A stretch of 64,000 bases of DNA from the NCBI RefSeq assembly GCF_025854275.1, contig NZ_CP107567.1, positions 1 through 64,000 on the forward strand, read 5' to 3'. Position numbers and translations under genes: made by a program. The notes beneath the pieces are model-generated. The model was given only the letters and a program-made list of their open reading frames with translations. It ran no database searches and was not told where the DNA came from. The stretch's first letter is position 1; every line of letters begins with the position of its first letter. Shown here one piece after another: positions 1 to 9,269 of the stretch. The DNA comes from Streptomyces peucetius. Lineage in GTDB: Bacteria; Actinomycetota; Actinomycetes; Streptomycetales; Streptomycetaceae.

Positions 1-155
1 TTGATCGCTCTCGGGGCTACGGGGTGCCTGAAAGCGTCGGTGATGAGCGCATGGCACAGATGAACTGCCCCGGCACTCTTCCTCCGGGTGTGAAGCCGGG
101 CGAGCCGTCCTGGCAGCGTGAGAAGCTGTCCCATGGACTTGAAGGGGGTGGCTGG

Positions 156-704
156 ATGACGACGCATCGGCATCGGAAGGACCGCAAGTCTGCGGGCGGC
201 CTCCTCTGCGGCGCTTTTGTCTGCGTGATGTTGACCGCCGGGACCGGAGATCGTGCGCCCGCCCTCCTGGCGTCAGGACTGCTCATCAGTGCCCTGATGC
301 TGTACCGGAGGACCGTCGAGCCGCGGCCCTACGCCTACTGGCCCGCATGGATGACTGGCTCTGTGATTGCCCTGCTCCTTGCCTGGGCTTCCACCGGGAC
401 GCAACGTCTCCTTCTGCTGCCATTGGCCGCCATCGAGGCCGCCGCTGCGCTCGTGCTTTTCTTGCTATGGCGGCGCCGCAGGGATGGACGCGGCGACTGG
501 ATTGTGTGGAACCCGAACGAGCGCAAGGTCCTGCGCCGGGAGTGGACCCGACGGGACGCGGTCGGATGGGCCGAGTTCTACGGTCGGTCTTGTGCCGTGA
601 GTCGCATCGACTGGTTCCCCGAGCTCGCCACTGAGGTGCCCCTCTACCCGGATCGTCATCGGCCAGGCCAGCTGATGCCGCACCTCGGGCCCTTGGCGGA
701 ATAG
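156..704 (+). CDS. Small membrane protein of unknown function
   Basis: A 182-residue protein that I do not recognise. The reading frame is open from base 24, but I place the start at ATG 156 because a purine-rich GAAGGGGG stretch lies just upstream and the preceding residues look non-coding. Three or four hydrophobic segments fill the first 110 residues, the last one ending in a run of arginines (LLWRRRR), which suggests a cytoplasmic C-terminus of about 70 residues rich in Trp and Arg. No catalytic motif is visible. The next gene is convergent, so it is probably transcribed alone. Confidence 0.6.
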   Translation: MTTHRHRKDRKSAGGLLCGAFVCVMLTAGTGDRAPALLASGLLISALMLYRRTVEPRPYAYWPAWMTGSVIALLLAWASTGTQRLLLLPLAAIEAAAALVLFLLWRRRRDGRGDWIVWNPNERKVLRREWTRRDAVGWAEFYGRSCAVSRIDWFPELATEVPLYPDRHRPGQLMPHLGPLAE

Positions 705-845
705 TTCCGTCGGTGAAGGACAGCGTCGCGTCTGTAGCCGCCACCCGCTACATGCGCCCGCCACCGGTAATGGCGTGCCTCGGGAACGCCCCTGACGACC
801 CCTGAACAGCACCTGCCCCGGGGCCGATCACTTCTGGCCTACCCG

Positions 846-2192
846 CTATGAGCGCACCTGGGCCAGATCGTTGCGGAAGGCGATATCCGTCCCCTGGACG
901 TGGTCCTGGGCCACGATCGGCCCGTGTTCCCGTTCCAGTTGGGTGTAGGCGGCACGCCCGGACCCTTCGTTGCGATATCCGGCCCACCGGGTGAGGTCCT
1001 TGCGTGTGAGTTTCACTCCAGCCTCCTGGTGGGCGAGGTATATCCGTTCGGCCCGCTGGCGCTTGCTCTCGTTCTCCGGGGTGGGCCCCAGATCGATCGC
1101 CGGCGGACTTGGGCTGTGGTCTCCCTCGATGGCGTCGCCGTCTTCGTGGGTGCCATCCTGTTCGTCACTGCTGCCCGTGTCCCCGCGCGGCGCTTTCGCA
1201 GCCTCCTCGGCTGATTCGGCCACCTCATCCGTCGCGTCGTTGCCGGCGGAGGAGTCCTCGTCGGGATGCTCGAGCGAGGTCGCCTGACCGGCCTCGGTGG
1301 CGACGGCCGCAGGGTGCCGCGGCAGACGTGAGAGCGAGCGGTCAACGGGCCTCTCCAACTCCGTCTCCGACAGGCAAGGTGGAAAAGCCCGGTAGACATG
1401 GCCCTCGCAGGAATCCGCGCCGTTCTGCTCGAGTTCGGGCACGACCGGTTCGACACGTACCGGTCCTGCGATCAGCGGCTCATCGGCGGCTCGGACTGCG
1501 AACCCGAGACGGCTGCGGCGCAACGGCCGGAGTTCCTCGCGCGTCGCCTTTCGTCGCCAGCGCCAGCCGTACGCGTCCCGCAGCTCCTGGCGGTAGTCCT
1601 GCTTCTCCTGGTACAACGCCAGCGCCACCTCATACGAGGAGATCGTGCTCGGCCATAGCTTTCTGCTGCGCCAGATCAGCCATGTTGACCACGGGGCGAG
1701 GACCCATCGGCCTAGCGAGAGCGCGTAGTCCTCCCGCCCCGCATCGCGCGCCGTCGCGGTCTCGACGGCATGCCGGACGGCCTCAGTGATCGCGATGAAC
1801 AACAGCGGAATCGTCGCGTGCATCGTCGAAGCGAGTATGTCCGGATATGCCGCTGCCGCGTTGAACGCCACTGTGGCAATGGTCAGCAGCCACGCGATGT
1901 GCCGCAGCAGGGGGTACCTCAACTCCGCCCAGGTGAGAGCGAGATCCAGACTCAGCATCACAATAATGCCAACATCAATACCAAGCGGAAATAGGGTTGC
2001 GAACCACCCAAAGTCTTTCTCAATCGCCAGGTCCCGGACCGCCGTGTAGGAGCCGACAAAGCCGGTCATGGCGATCAGGAGCGAGCCGAACCCGATGATC
2101 CCGAACGTCACCCGGCGCCCGCGGGTCCATACGATCCGGCGGCGCCCGCGCGCGGCTGGCGCCACATTCCCGAGATCAGCGGTGATCGTCAT
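846..2192 (-). CDS. DUF2637 domain membrane protein (SpdB-like)
   Basis: A 448-residue protein. Residues about 25-145 hold four hydrophobic segments, including LFPLGIDVGIIVMLSLDLAL and ATIPLLFIAITEAVRHAV, matching the DUF2637 family. That family is common in actinomycetes on plasmids, on integrative elements and beside regulatory genes, and includes SpdB-type proteins linked to plasmid spread. The middle is long, acidic and probably disordered. The last 80 residues contain a winged-helix-like stretch (AERIYLAHQEAGVKLTRKDL) as in DNA-binding tails of this family. Neighbours show no conjugation gene, so a transfer role is not supported here; it may be a remnant of an element or a chromosomal paralogue. 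Confidence 0.75.
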   Translation of the reverse strand: MTITADLGNVAPAARGRRRIVWTRGRRVTFGIIGFGSLLIAMTGFVGSYTAVRDLAIEKDFGWFATLFPLGIDVGIIVMLSLDLALTWAELRYPLLRHIAWLLTIATVAFNAAAAYPDILASTMHATIPLLFIAITEAVRHAVETATARDAGREDYALSLGRWVLAPWSTWLIWRSRKLWPSTISSYEVALALYQEKQDYRQELRDAYGWRWRRKATREELRPLRRSRLGFAVRAADEPLIAGPVRVEPVVPELEQNGADSCEGHVYRAFPPCLSETELERPVDRSLSRLPRHPAAVATEAGQATSLEHPDEDSSAGNDATDEVAESAEEAAKAPRGDTGSSDEQDGTHEDGDAIEGDHSPSPPAIDLGPTPENESKRQRAERIYLAHQEAGVKLTRKDLTRWAGYRNEGSGRAAYTQLEREHGPIVAQDHVQGTDIAFRNDLAQVRS

Positions 2193-2492
2193 GGACCAAT
2201 GCCCCCTTCGTTCGTCCCAGTGCGCGCAGCGCCGTCACCATAGAGGTGTGCTCAGTGGCGGCCGTGTGACATTCCGCCCTTCCGCAGTTCTCGGTGATCG
2301 CGCTCTTGAATCTGAACGGTAGGAGCCCGAACCCGCCCCCTACGCCGCGATCCGGCCCACGGGCCATGCTGTGACCTGGTCGTTGCCTTCACCATCACCG
2401 CCAATCCCCGTCGAACTGACGACCGGACTGACCTAGGCTCCAAGATTCCGGCACGTGCCGGGGCCAGAACCACGTGCCTGGGGGCCGCTGTG

Positions 2493-3200
2493 ATGACCGC
2501 GCTGACCACAACCGTCGCCGTACTCGCCGGCTTCCTGGCCGGCACCGCCGCACGCTCCCTGCTGTTCACCTGGACCGGGCCCTCCCACGCTTGGCATCGG
2601 CACTCCTGCCTCGCATACAGCGCACCAGCCCGAGCAGCGATGCCGCTCCTTGCCCCGCCGCGAGACCGGTGTGCGCCATGCCGGAGCCCGTGGTCATCCC
2701 CCTATCGCGGCTTGCCCGGGGCGATGACCGCTCTCGCTTTTGCCGTTATCGCCGCAAGCGGCCAGACAGGATGGCTAGCTGCCGCGCACTACTGGATCGC
2801 CGCTTGCGGCACGGCACTCGCCCTGATCGACGCGAAGGTTCACCGGCTGCCCAACGTCCTTACCCTTCCCGCGTTCGTGGGCACGATCGGCCTGCTGGCG
2901 GGCGCCACAGTCAACGGAGAACAGGGCAGCCTCACACGCTCCCTCGCGGCCGCGGCCTCGCTTGGCGCTGGCTTCCTCCTCATGACCTTCGGCGGCATCG
3001 GGCTCGGCGACGTGAAACTCGCTCCCACCCTCGGAGCCCTGCTCGGTTGGAACAGCTGGACCGCTCTCTTCCTCGGAACCCTTGCGATGTTCCTCCTGGC
3101 CGCCGCCGTCAACCTGCTCCAGCGCCGCTTCCGCGGGCGCGTACCCTTCGGGCCTTACATGATCACCGGCGCCCTCGGCGTATCTCTCTGGCTGTCGTGA
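2493..3200 (+). CDS. A24-family prepilin peptidase-like protein
   Basis: A polytopic protein of about 235 residues. The two aspartates of type IV prepilin peptidases are visible: one in LALIDAKVHRLPN and one in the GIGLGDVKLAP box (GxGD motif). Hydrophobic segments flank both. GTG at 2490 is directly followed by ATG 2493, and I chose the ATG. The N-terminal 75 residues are a weak match to the family, with only a fragment of the Cys-rich loop (RDRCAPCR). Such enzymes cleave prepilin leaders at the membrane. No pilin or secretion ATPase lies nearby, so the substrate is unknown. Confidence 0.75.
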   Translation: MTALTTTVAVLAGFLAGTAARSLLFTWTGPSHAWHRHSCLAYSAPARAAMPLLAPPRDRCAPCRSPWSSPYRGLPGAMTALAFAVIAASGQTGWLAAAHYWIAACGTALALIDAKVHRLPNVLTLPAFVGTIGLLAGATVNGEQGSLTRSLAAAASLGAGFLLMTFGGIGLGDVKLAPTLGALLGWNSWTALFLGTLAMFLLAAAVNLLQRRFRGRVPFGPYMITGALGVSLWLS

Positions 3201-3307
3201 AGTCGTAAACCGTGCAGGGAGTGCGTGTGACGGCAGGACTATCCTTTGTTTGCCGCGCCAACCTCGAGCCGTTCTCAATGTCAGTGGGGCGTCGGATAAT
3301 TCCGATC

Positions 3308-4630
3308 ATGGTCCACGCCTTTCCTCTGACCCTGCCCGCTTCGGTGGTCAACGCGCACCGCGTCGATCTGACCGCCAAGCCCTCCGACGGACTGCACTTC
3401 ACGGTGTTCGACGTCGGGTCGGCTCCGTTCGGCGATACGTACGTGCTGGGCGGAGTGCGCCGCTACCGGACGTCGCCGGAATCCCCGCGGGATCCCGCCG
3501 AGGAGAACTTCACGTACGGGTTCATCACGCGGTACTCGGCGGACGGCTCTCCTGTGGACACCGCCCTGTTCGCGCAGCCGCACCCGGACGGCTCCCCTTC
3601 GGCGATCCCCGAAGCCGGGGACATGACTCTTGCAGTACTGCCCGACGGCACGGTCGCCCTCAGCCAGAGTCCGGGCAGCACATTCCTGCTCTCCGCCAAC
3701 CTGAGCCGAGTCCTGGAAGCCTGGCGGATGCCCTTCGGCTATTCCATCGAGGAAAAGGGGCCGGGTGACCCGTACGCCGTCTCCCTCTCGGTCACTCCGT
3801 CAGGCCGGCTTCTGGGCGTGACCTCCGAGTACGGGCTGAGTAACTGGGCCGGGGCACAGCCCAACATCGTCGCCCTCTCGGAACCCGGGAGCAGCCTGGC
3901 CCCCGGGGCCAAGGCCACGTTGCAGGCGATCGCCTCACTCGATGACCGAACCGCTCGGCAGACGGAAGCAGACTTGCGCCCGCACGTCCGCTTCCAGGGC
4001 GCCCCGGTCGGCGGGGACAACCGGCCTTCGCCCTCGCTGACCAAGCTGGTCTCGTCGTACGCACGCAGCCCCTACGAATACAGCGACTGCACGCTCGGAC
4101 GGCCCGCGCCGCTCGGCGACGACCTCTTCGTCGTTCCGGTCTTCAGCCGCATCTACCGCTCCGGCAACCGTGGTGGGGCGTTCACCTTCGCCCTGCTGGA
4201 CGACCGAGGCCGGCTGGCGGGACGCCTGGAGGGCATGGACCTTTACAAGGACAGCCCCTTCACCGGCTTCTGCTTCACCGTGGTCACCGATCCGCACCGG
4301 GCGAGGGCCTTCCACCTGAACCGCTACGGCCTCTACGCATGGGGCGCGGACGGACAGTTGCGGGCCGGGATGTCCACCGAGGACACGGCGCTCAAGGCCC
4401 TCACGCACTTTGCCCTCATGGATTGCACGCCTGCCGGTGAGCTCCTCCTCGTCCACCGCACGCAGAACCTGGTGCTGCACGTGCCGATACCGGAGGACCT
4501 GGATGAGCTACAGAGAGTCGTGGAGACCGCGTTGAAAACGTACAGAACCCAGCGCACGGCACTGAAGAAGCGCTTCGCGCCGGTGAACTGGCACTGGGTC
4601 GAGCAGTCAGCGCGGGTGCACCGGCTCTGA
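3308..4630 (+). CDS. Hypothetical protein, possible beta-propeller
   Basis: A soluble protein of about 440 residues, rich in short beta-strand-like stretches separated by Gly-Asp turns (for example DVGSAPFGDTYVLGG and LLDDRGRLAGRLEGMD). The spacing of these blocks suggests a beta-propeller, but I cannot place it in a family. The start is uncertain: the frame is open to 3212 with ATG at 3278 and 3308, and none has a convincing ribosome-binding site. I used 3308 because propeller-like sequence begins there. There is no signal peptide and no obvious partner gene. Confidence 0.6.
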   Translation: MVHAFPLTLPASVVNAHRVDLTAKPSDGLHFTVFDVGSAPFGDTYVLGGVRRYRTSPESPRDPAEENFTYGFITRYSADGSPVDTALFAQPHPDGSPSAIPEAGDMTLAVLPDGTVALSQSPGSTFLLSANLSRVLEAWRMPFGYSIEEKGPGDPYAVSLSVTPSGRLLGVTSEYGLSNWAGAQPNIVALSEPGSSLAPGAKATLQAIASLDDRTARQTEADLRPHVRFQGAPVGGDNRPSPSLTKLVSSYARSPYEYSDCTLGRPAPLGDDLFVVPVFSRIYRSGNRGGAFTFALLDDRGRLAGRLEGMDLYKDSPFTGFCFTVVTDPHRARAFHLNRYGLYAWGADGQLRAGMSTEDTALKALTHFALMDCTPAGELLLVHRTQNLVLHVPIPEDLDELQRVVETALKTYRTQRTALKKRFAPVNWHWVEQSARVHRL

Positions 4631-5145
4631 GCTTGCCATTCAACCTCCGGTGAGGGATCCACTGGGCGCGGGAGGGACCTGTTCGAACTTTGTGGTGGGT
4701 GTGGCGGGTGCCGCGACACCTTCTGCCGGTGACCGCCCAACGGGCGGATCAGCCGTGGCGACCGTACAGTCGCCAAGAGGCTCGCCCATGACAGGACGGC
4801 GAGCCGAGCGGCCCCGCGTTCACTTCGCACGTTACGTGGGGCCGCTCCTGCCTTCTCAGCGGTTCATGCTGACCGCCACCCGTTTCACGTCGCAGATGTC
4901 CGGCCCCTTGACCAAGCCCGCCGCCTCGCGAGGGTTGGGACACCCCCGTCCACAGGCGCCGGGTCGCCACGGTCAGCCCATGTCCCGAAGCAGCAGCTTG
5001 ACCCGGCGCCTATCCAGGTTCGGCTGACCAGTAGCAGCCATGTGCGGACACCAGGCTGAGGGACCGCTCTGCGCGTGGGCCGGGCTGCCTGCCAAGGAGG
5101 CGATCGGGGCTGATCTCTCGACGTGACGGGCGGGGCGCTGCGGGG
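4631..5145. other. Intergenic region, no gene supported
   Basis: About 515 bases between two convergent genes. Open frames exist on both strands, but their translations are Arg/Pro/Ser-rich with no recognisable domain and no ribosome-binding site. I see no clear terminator hairpin. Confidence 0.4.
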
Positions 5146-6144
5146 TCAGTTGAAGTCGAAGGTGGCGACGACGGGGGCGTGGTCGGACTCGGGGTACTTG
5201 ATGTCGGTGGCGAAGGCGATGGAGTCGTCGTGGAGGATTTCGTTGTGGATCTCTGAGCCGCGGTAGTGGGCGAGGAGATTGCGGGTGACGAGCATGTGGT
5301 CGATCATCTGGCCGCGGCCGTGGTGGAAGAGTGTGTAGCGGGCCTCGGTGGGGATGGTGTGCTCGATGGGGACCAGGACCCGGGCGGCGAGGTCGCCGTT
5401 GTTGGTGTCCTCCACGTTGCCGCAGATTGCGAGCACTGGGACTTCCTCGGGTTCGGCGTTGAAGTCGCCGGCGACGATGATGCGCGCATCCGGGTCGTCG
5501 TCGAGGATCTGGTCGATGAGGCGTCTGACTTCCAGGGCTTGGCTCATGCGCTTCATGGAGGACAGGAAGCTGCCCTCGGCCCAGCTGTCGGCGCTACGCC
5601 AGATGCCCTTCTGGCGGTCGATCACCTGGCCGGGGATGTCGCTGGGGATCTTGGATTTCAGGTGCACGGTGATGACGTGCAGCAGGCGGCCGGGTACTGC
5701 GTGGTCGATGTCGATCTGCGCGTGCAAGATGGGCCGCTCGATACCGATCGGGACCGGCTCCTGGTCGGGGGGTGTGGCGGTGAGTCGCTGGTAGCGGGGC
5801 TCGGCGACCAGTTCGTTCTTCAGTTGCTGATGCTTGATGACCGGCAGGTGGGTGGCGATGACCAGGTTGCGCACATCGAAGACGGCGTCGCTCGCGGGCT
5901 TGGTACTGACCAAGGGCGCGCCGTCGAGGTTGGTGCCGGCGAGCAGCTCCTTCAGCGCGAGCAAGGCACGCGGCTGCCCGGGGCGCTCCTGCCCGTGGAC
6001 TTCCTGGAAGCAGACGATATCCGCCCGCAGCCGCGTGATCTGCGGCTTCATCAGCGTGATGCGTTCAGCCAGCGACGGGCGCGCGCCCGCAGCGGTCTCG
6101 TCGAAGTTCTCCAGGTTGAACGTGGCAATCCGGATCTGTGTCAC
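5146..6144 (-). CDS. Endonuclease/exonuclease/phosphatase family protein
   Basis: A 332-residue cytosolic enzyme of the EEP (DNase I-like) fold. The ordered motifs are visible: RIATFNLENFD at the N-terminus (metal-binding Asn), VCFQEVHG (catalytic Glu), VAGDFNAEPEE (Asp and Asn) and the C-terminal SDHAPVVATFDF (Asp-His pair). These cover the full metal-dependent phosphodiesterase site. The family acts on nucleic acids, phosphoinositides or other phosphoesters, and the substrate cannot be told from sequence. The GTG start at 6144 has a GGGAGG ribosome site 7 bases upstream. It is monocistronic. Confidence 0.85.
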   Translation of the reverse strand: MTQIRIATFNLENFDETAAGARPSLAERITLMKPQITRLRADIVCFQEVHGQERPGQPRALLALKELLAGTNLDGAPLVSTKPASDAVFDVRNLVIATHLPVIKHQQLKNELVAEPRYQRLTATPPDQEPVPIGIERPILHAQIDIDHAVPGRLLHVITVHLKSKIPSDIPGQVIDRQKGIWRSADSWAEGSFLSSMKRMSQALEVRRLIDQILDDDPDARIIVAGDFNAEPEEVPVLAICGNVEDTNNGDLAARVLVPIEHTIPTEARYTLFHHGRGQMIDHMLVTRNLLAHYRGSEIHNEILHDDSIAFATDIKYPESDHAPVVATFDFN

Positions 6145-6288
6145 AGGTGCCTCCCAGGGCTCGCCATGGCCGGGACACGCAGCGTAACCAGGGCCTGCAG
6201 GTGATGACGGTGAGGCGCGCTCGGCGTTCCGCCGACTGCCAGGCGCTCCCGCTGCCGCTGGTTCCCGGCGGATCCCGATCGGCTCCGA

Positions 6289-6972
6289 TCAGTCCAGGAT
6301 GACGAGTTCCGTGTCGGCCCGGCAGTGCGAGCACGCCTCCACTCGATCGGCGACGGCGCGGTCGCCACTTCACGGGAGATCGGCCGCACGCTCGGTCCGG
6401 CCTCGCATGACGATGACCTGTGGCACGCCGCCCGGTTCCTCCTCGCGCTGGCGCAGTTCGTCCTCACGGCGCGGCGGAGCGGTTCGAGGCGGGTTGGCAT
6501 GGGGTTCCACTCGGGGACAGCGGTGCTGGCCTGCGGGGCGTTCCGCTCGGCGAGCAGCTTCTCCCTCTCCTCGTTCAGGGCCTCGGTCGCGCAGGCGAAG
6601 ACGCACTGCACGCCGCGGGACTTGAGCGGCAGGCCGGGCGGCCGATGGGCTTCCTCCTCGTGAACGAGTCGGCGGTCGCGTCGCTCACCGGCTGGATCGC
6701 CTCGGCCCGGCGCTTGCGCTCCGCTACTTCGAGCACGACGACCAGGCGCAGCGCCATCTGCTCCATGCTGCGATCATCCGTGGCGACGCTTCCGGCGGCC
6801 GGGGCCGGCGGCCGATGGTGATCCACCGCTGCAATGTCCCCAGGCTGATGCCCACGAGCGCGGCGACTTCCGGGCGGGTCTGTCCGGCCTGGGTCGACTT
6901 CGCGATGCGGGCGATGACGTGCGGGGGGAGCCGACTCGAGCGGCTGGCCTTCGGCGAAGAGGTGTTCGTCAT
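6289..6972 (-). pseudogene. Frameshifted helix-turn-helix gene
   Basis: A decayed gene of about 225 codons. From ATG 6972 the first frame reads an HTH-like stretch (RPEVAALVGISLGTLQRWIT). Coding character then moves to a second frame (MEQMALRLVVVLEVAERKRR), to a third (GVQCVFACATEALNEEREKL) and back to the first frame (REDELRQREEEPGGVPQV). A TGA in that frame at 6370 precedes a plausible C-terminus with a CSHC pair (VEACSHCRADTELVILD) ending at 6289. At least three frame changes and one nonsense codon are needed, so it is either inactive or affected by sequencing errors. The intact ancestor resembles a small DNA-binding protein with a C-terminal zinc knuckle. Confidence 0.55.
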
Positions 6973-7090
6973 GGCGCGGAAGGTAGGCACACCCGCGCAT
7001 CTGTGTCCTGCCCCCGCACGTCGCGCGGCACCGATTGACCATGGAATGCCACCTCTGTCCCGGGGGAAAAGTACCGCCGGGTAGCTAGGG

Positions 7091-7507
7091 TTAATTCGGA
7101 AAAACCGAATGCCACAACTCATTGAGTATTCCCGGCTGCTTGTTGATCGCATAAGCGGCCGAGAGCCCCAGACAGCCTAATGCACTCAGCTGCAACGATG
7201 CGCGCTTGGTCAGATTCCCGTTGCTGTCGTATCCCCAGATTCTCGCGCACACCACCCCACCGAAGATGATTATCGCTGTGATGCCCACCGTAAGCAATTT
7301 TGTCGACGGGTACGGGGTCTTCTCGGCGATAAGGCTGGCTAGGACGATGCCGCCGCCAGCGACCAGCAGCTCGATGCCGATTTCCCAGTCATCCCAGGTG
7401 GTCGGCGGGCCGCTGACTGGACGCATCAGAGAGTGCCAGACGGCCGTCACTACGGCCAACACTGCTGTGAGCACTACAACGCTGAGAAACTCTCGAAAAT
7501 CGGCCAC
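7091..7507 (-). CDS. Small membrane protein of unknown function
   Basis: A 138-residue protein with four hydrophobic segments, including VVVLTAVLAVVTAVW near the N-terminus, LLTVGITAIIIFGGVVC in the middle and LSALGCLGLSAAYAI near the C-terminus. It starts with GTG at 7507. I do not recognise a family. It is transcribed divergently from the hemerythrin-domain gene, sharing a 73-base intergenic region with it. Codon composition is less GC-rich than most neighbours, which hints at an accessory origin. Confidence 0.6.
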   Translation of the reverse strand: MADFREFLSVVVLTAVLAVVTAVWHSLMRPVSGPPTTWDDWEIGIELLVAGGGIVLASLIAEKTPYPSTKLLTVGITAIIIFGGVVCARIWGYDSNGNLTKRASLQLSALGCLGLSAAYAINKQPGILNELWHSVFPN

Positions 7508-7580
7508 AGCGGTATGTTAGTTACGCGCTACGCCGGAACGCCGCAAGGGCGTTGCGACTGGGTGAGGGAGACAGCAGATC

Positions 7581-8516
7581 GTGCCGAAGCGTGGCCGAAG
7601 GAACTTGTACCACCGACCCGGGCACTCTCCCGGCTGGCTAGCCGCAGGACACCCCAAGGACACCCGTCAGCGTTTCGCAGGGTGTACGAAGGCCATCGGC
7701 CTCTTTTTCCTCGTGGTAGGCGTGGGACTACTTCTCGCAATTGTGATCGCCATGGCGGTTGAAGGGAATGTCGGAGCACTTGCCGCGGTCGTAGTCGCTC
7801 CGCTACTTGGTGTAGGTGTCCCACTCCTGGTGAAGGCTGTCCACGACCGCTTGGCGCACGCCCCCACCGCTCAACAGCCGGACGTCATCGACCAACCGGT
7901 AACTGACCACCGCGAGGTGGAGCCGTACCGGAGGGAAGAGGCGCCGGCGGAAGGCAAGCCGGGCGGGGCTGATCTCATTGACGAGCTGGTGACTGCTCAC
8001 CGCGAGGTGGAGCTGCTCTTCCGTCTGCAAGCGTCGCTGCCCAGCGGTGATAGGCGGCGTCGGGAGGTGGCAGACGAGGTGCTGTTCGAGCTGGTGTCCC
8101 ACGCAGTCACGGAAGAGCACAACCTCTATCCCGCTGTCCGCGATTACTTGGAGGGCGGTGGCGAGCTCGCGGACAAGGAGCTCGAGGATCACGCCAAGAT
8201 CGAGCGGCTACTCAAGGACCTGGAGGACCTATCGGCAGACGACCCGCGGTTCGACAGCCTTGTTTCCCAGCTGATGCTTGATGTCATGGCTCACTTCCGG
8301 GACGAGGAGCAGCAGCTCTTCCCCGCCCTGCGCCTAGCGTGCCCCGCCGAGATCCTCACGACCTTGGGGGCAGGGGTCAGGCGGGCAAAGGAGAGGGCCC
8401 CAACCCGTCCGCATCCCTCTGCCCCCGATACGCCGTCAGCCAGCAAGCTGCTCGCGCCCGGAGCCGGCCTCGTGGACCGAGTTCGCAGCCTGTACTCCGG
8501 CCCGCCATCGCACTAG
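7581..8516 (+). CDS. Hemerythrin HHE domain protein with N-terminal membrane segments
   Basis: A 311-residue protein. Residues about 35-90 hold two hydrophobic segments (IGLFFLVVGVGLLLAIVIAM and GALAAVVVAPLLGVGVPLLV). Residues about 130-255 form a hemerythrin-like HHE domain with the expected ligand pattern: ELVTAHREVE, HAVTEEHNLYP, LEDHAKIERL and MAHFRDEEQQLFP. Such domains bind a diiron or haem-like cofactor and sense or scavenge oxygen, nitric oxide or peroxide. The joining of membrane segments to HHE suggests an envelope-anchored sensor or protector, which is inference. The C-terminus is Pro-rich. Confidence 0.8.
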   Translation: MPKRGRRNLYHRPGHSPGWLAAGHPKDTRQRFAGCTKAIGLFFLVVGVGLLLAIVIAMAVEGNVGALAAVVVAPLLGVGVPLLVKAVHDRLAHAPTAQQPDVIDQPVTDHREVEPYRREEAPAEGKPGGADLIDELVTAHREVELLFRLQASLPSGDRRRREVADEVLFELVSHAVTEEHNLYPAVRDYLEGGGELADKELEDHAKIERLLKDLEDLSADDPRFDSLVSQLMLDVMAHFRDEEQQLFPALRLACPAEILTTLGAGVRRAKERAPTRPHPSAPDTPSASKLLAPGAGLVDRVRSLYSGPPSH

Positions 8517-8555
8517 CTGCCCTGCGGTCACCTTTCACCCGAGGACAGCGGTTGG

Positions 8556-8924
8556 ATGCCGAAGCGCGAACGGTTCACATGGACTCAGGGTCTCGGGGCC
8601 GTTCGGCTTACGCCCCGCCAGGTGAGCACAGAGCAGTGGCGCCACGCTGGTCATGTGGACTTCCCCGTGCCGGTCGCCCTCGCCCAGCTTGTGCCGACGC
8701 TGCCCGTCGGTGAGGGCTGGTGGTACGAGATGAAACTCGATGGGCACCGGACCGTGCTGTGGCGCACCGCGGACGCCGTCCGCCTCCAGGCCCGTTCCGG
8801 CCGGGACGTGACCTCCGTATGGGTGGACATCGCTATCGCCGGGAACACTGAAATCTCCCGTGCGGCGCTTACGTCTCGGGTCGTCGCACTGAACATTTCA
8901 GCGCCCAGGTCACAGCCTTGCTGA
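8556..8924 (+). pseudogene. Truncated ATP-dependent DNA ligase
   Basis: ATG 8556 follows a GAGGACAG ribosome-site region. Residues about 38-96 match the start of the adenylation domain of actinobacterial ATP-dependent DNA ligases, including the nucleotidyl-lysine motif KLDGHR (Lys60) and LQARSGRDVTSVWVD. After residue 96 (base 8843) similarity stops abruptly and the frame runs into unrelated sequence until a stop at 8924. A full ligase of this type needs about 300 residues, so only the first fifth remains. The ancestral product would have sealed DNA nicks, probably in LigD-type repair. Confidence 0.7.
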
Positions 8925-9142
8925 CTGAAATCCTCGGTGCGGTCCGACACGGGCGGCGAGTGCTGCGGCTGCCAGCGGGTCCCGATACTGCGCCCCGGGC
9001 GCGTTGGTTGATCCCGCCCGGGCCGCGAAACTTCTTCACACCATTTGGTCGCCAGGGTGGCGACAACGCGCCCCGGCCGTCGCGTCCCCCCGTGCGCGGC
9101 GGCGGGGCCGTTTCGTGCCCGCACTGCAGGTAATGGCGGACG

Positions 9143-9165
9143 GCCCCGCCCCTGCGGGGCGGGGC
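9143..9165. terminator. Strong GC hairpin, terminator-like
   Basis: A perfect 10-bp stem (GCCCCGCCCC / GGGGCGGGGC) with a TGC loop. No U-tract follows, as is common for Streptomyces terminators. It lies 105 bases before the start of the 9270 gene and could insulate it from the decayed ligase gene. The rest of 8925-9269 holds nothing I can identify. Confidence 0.5.
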
Positions 9166-9269
9166 GGCCAGCACCCGGAAGGCGTCATCGGAGCAAACCG
9201 GGCGCGCAGTTGGGGAGTTGCCTGCGAGGCTGTCTCTCCAGATCAGCCGGCACGGGGAATGGACGCACG

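Noticed and set aside
846..2192. The DUF2637 gene as the mark of an integrated conjugative element.
   Set aside because: No FtsK/TraB-like translocase, replication initiator, excisionase or attachment site is seen around it; the recombinase module at 52 kb belongs to a separate insertion.
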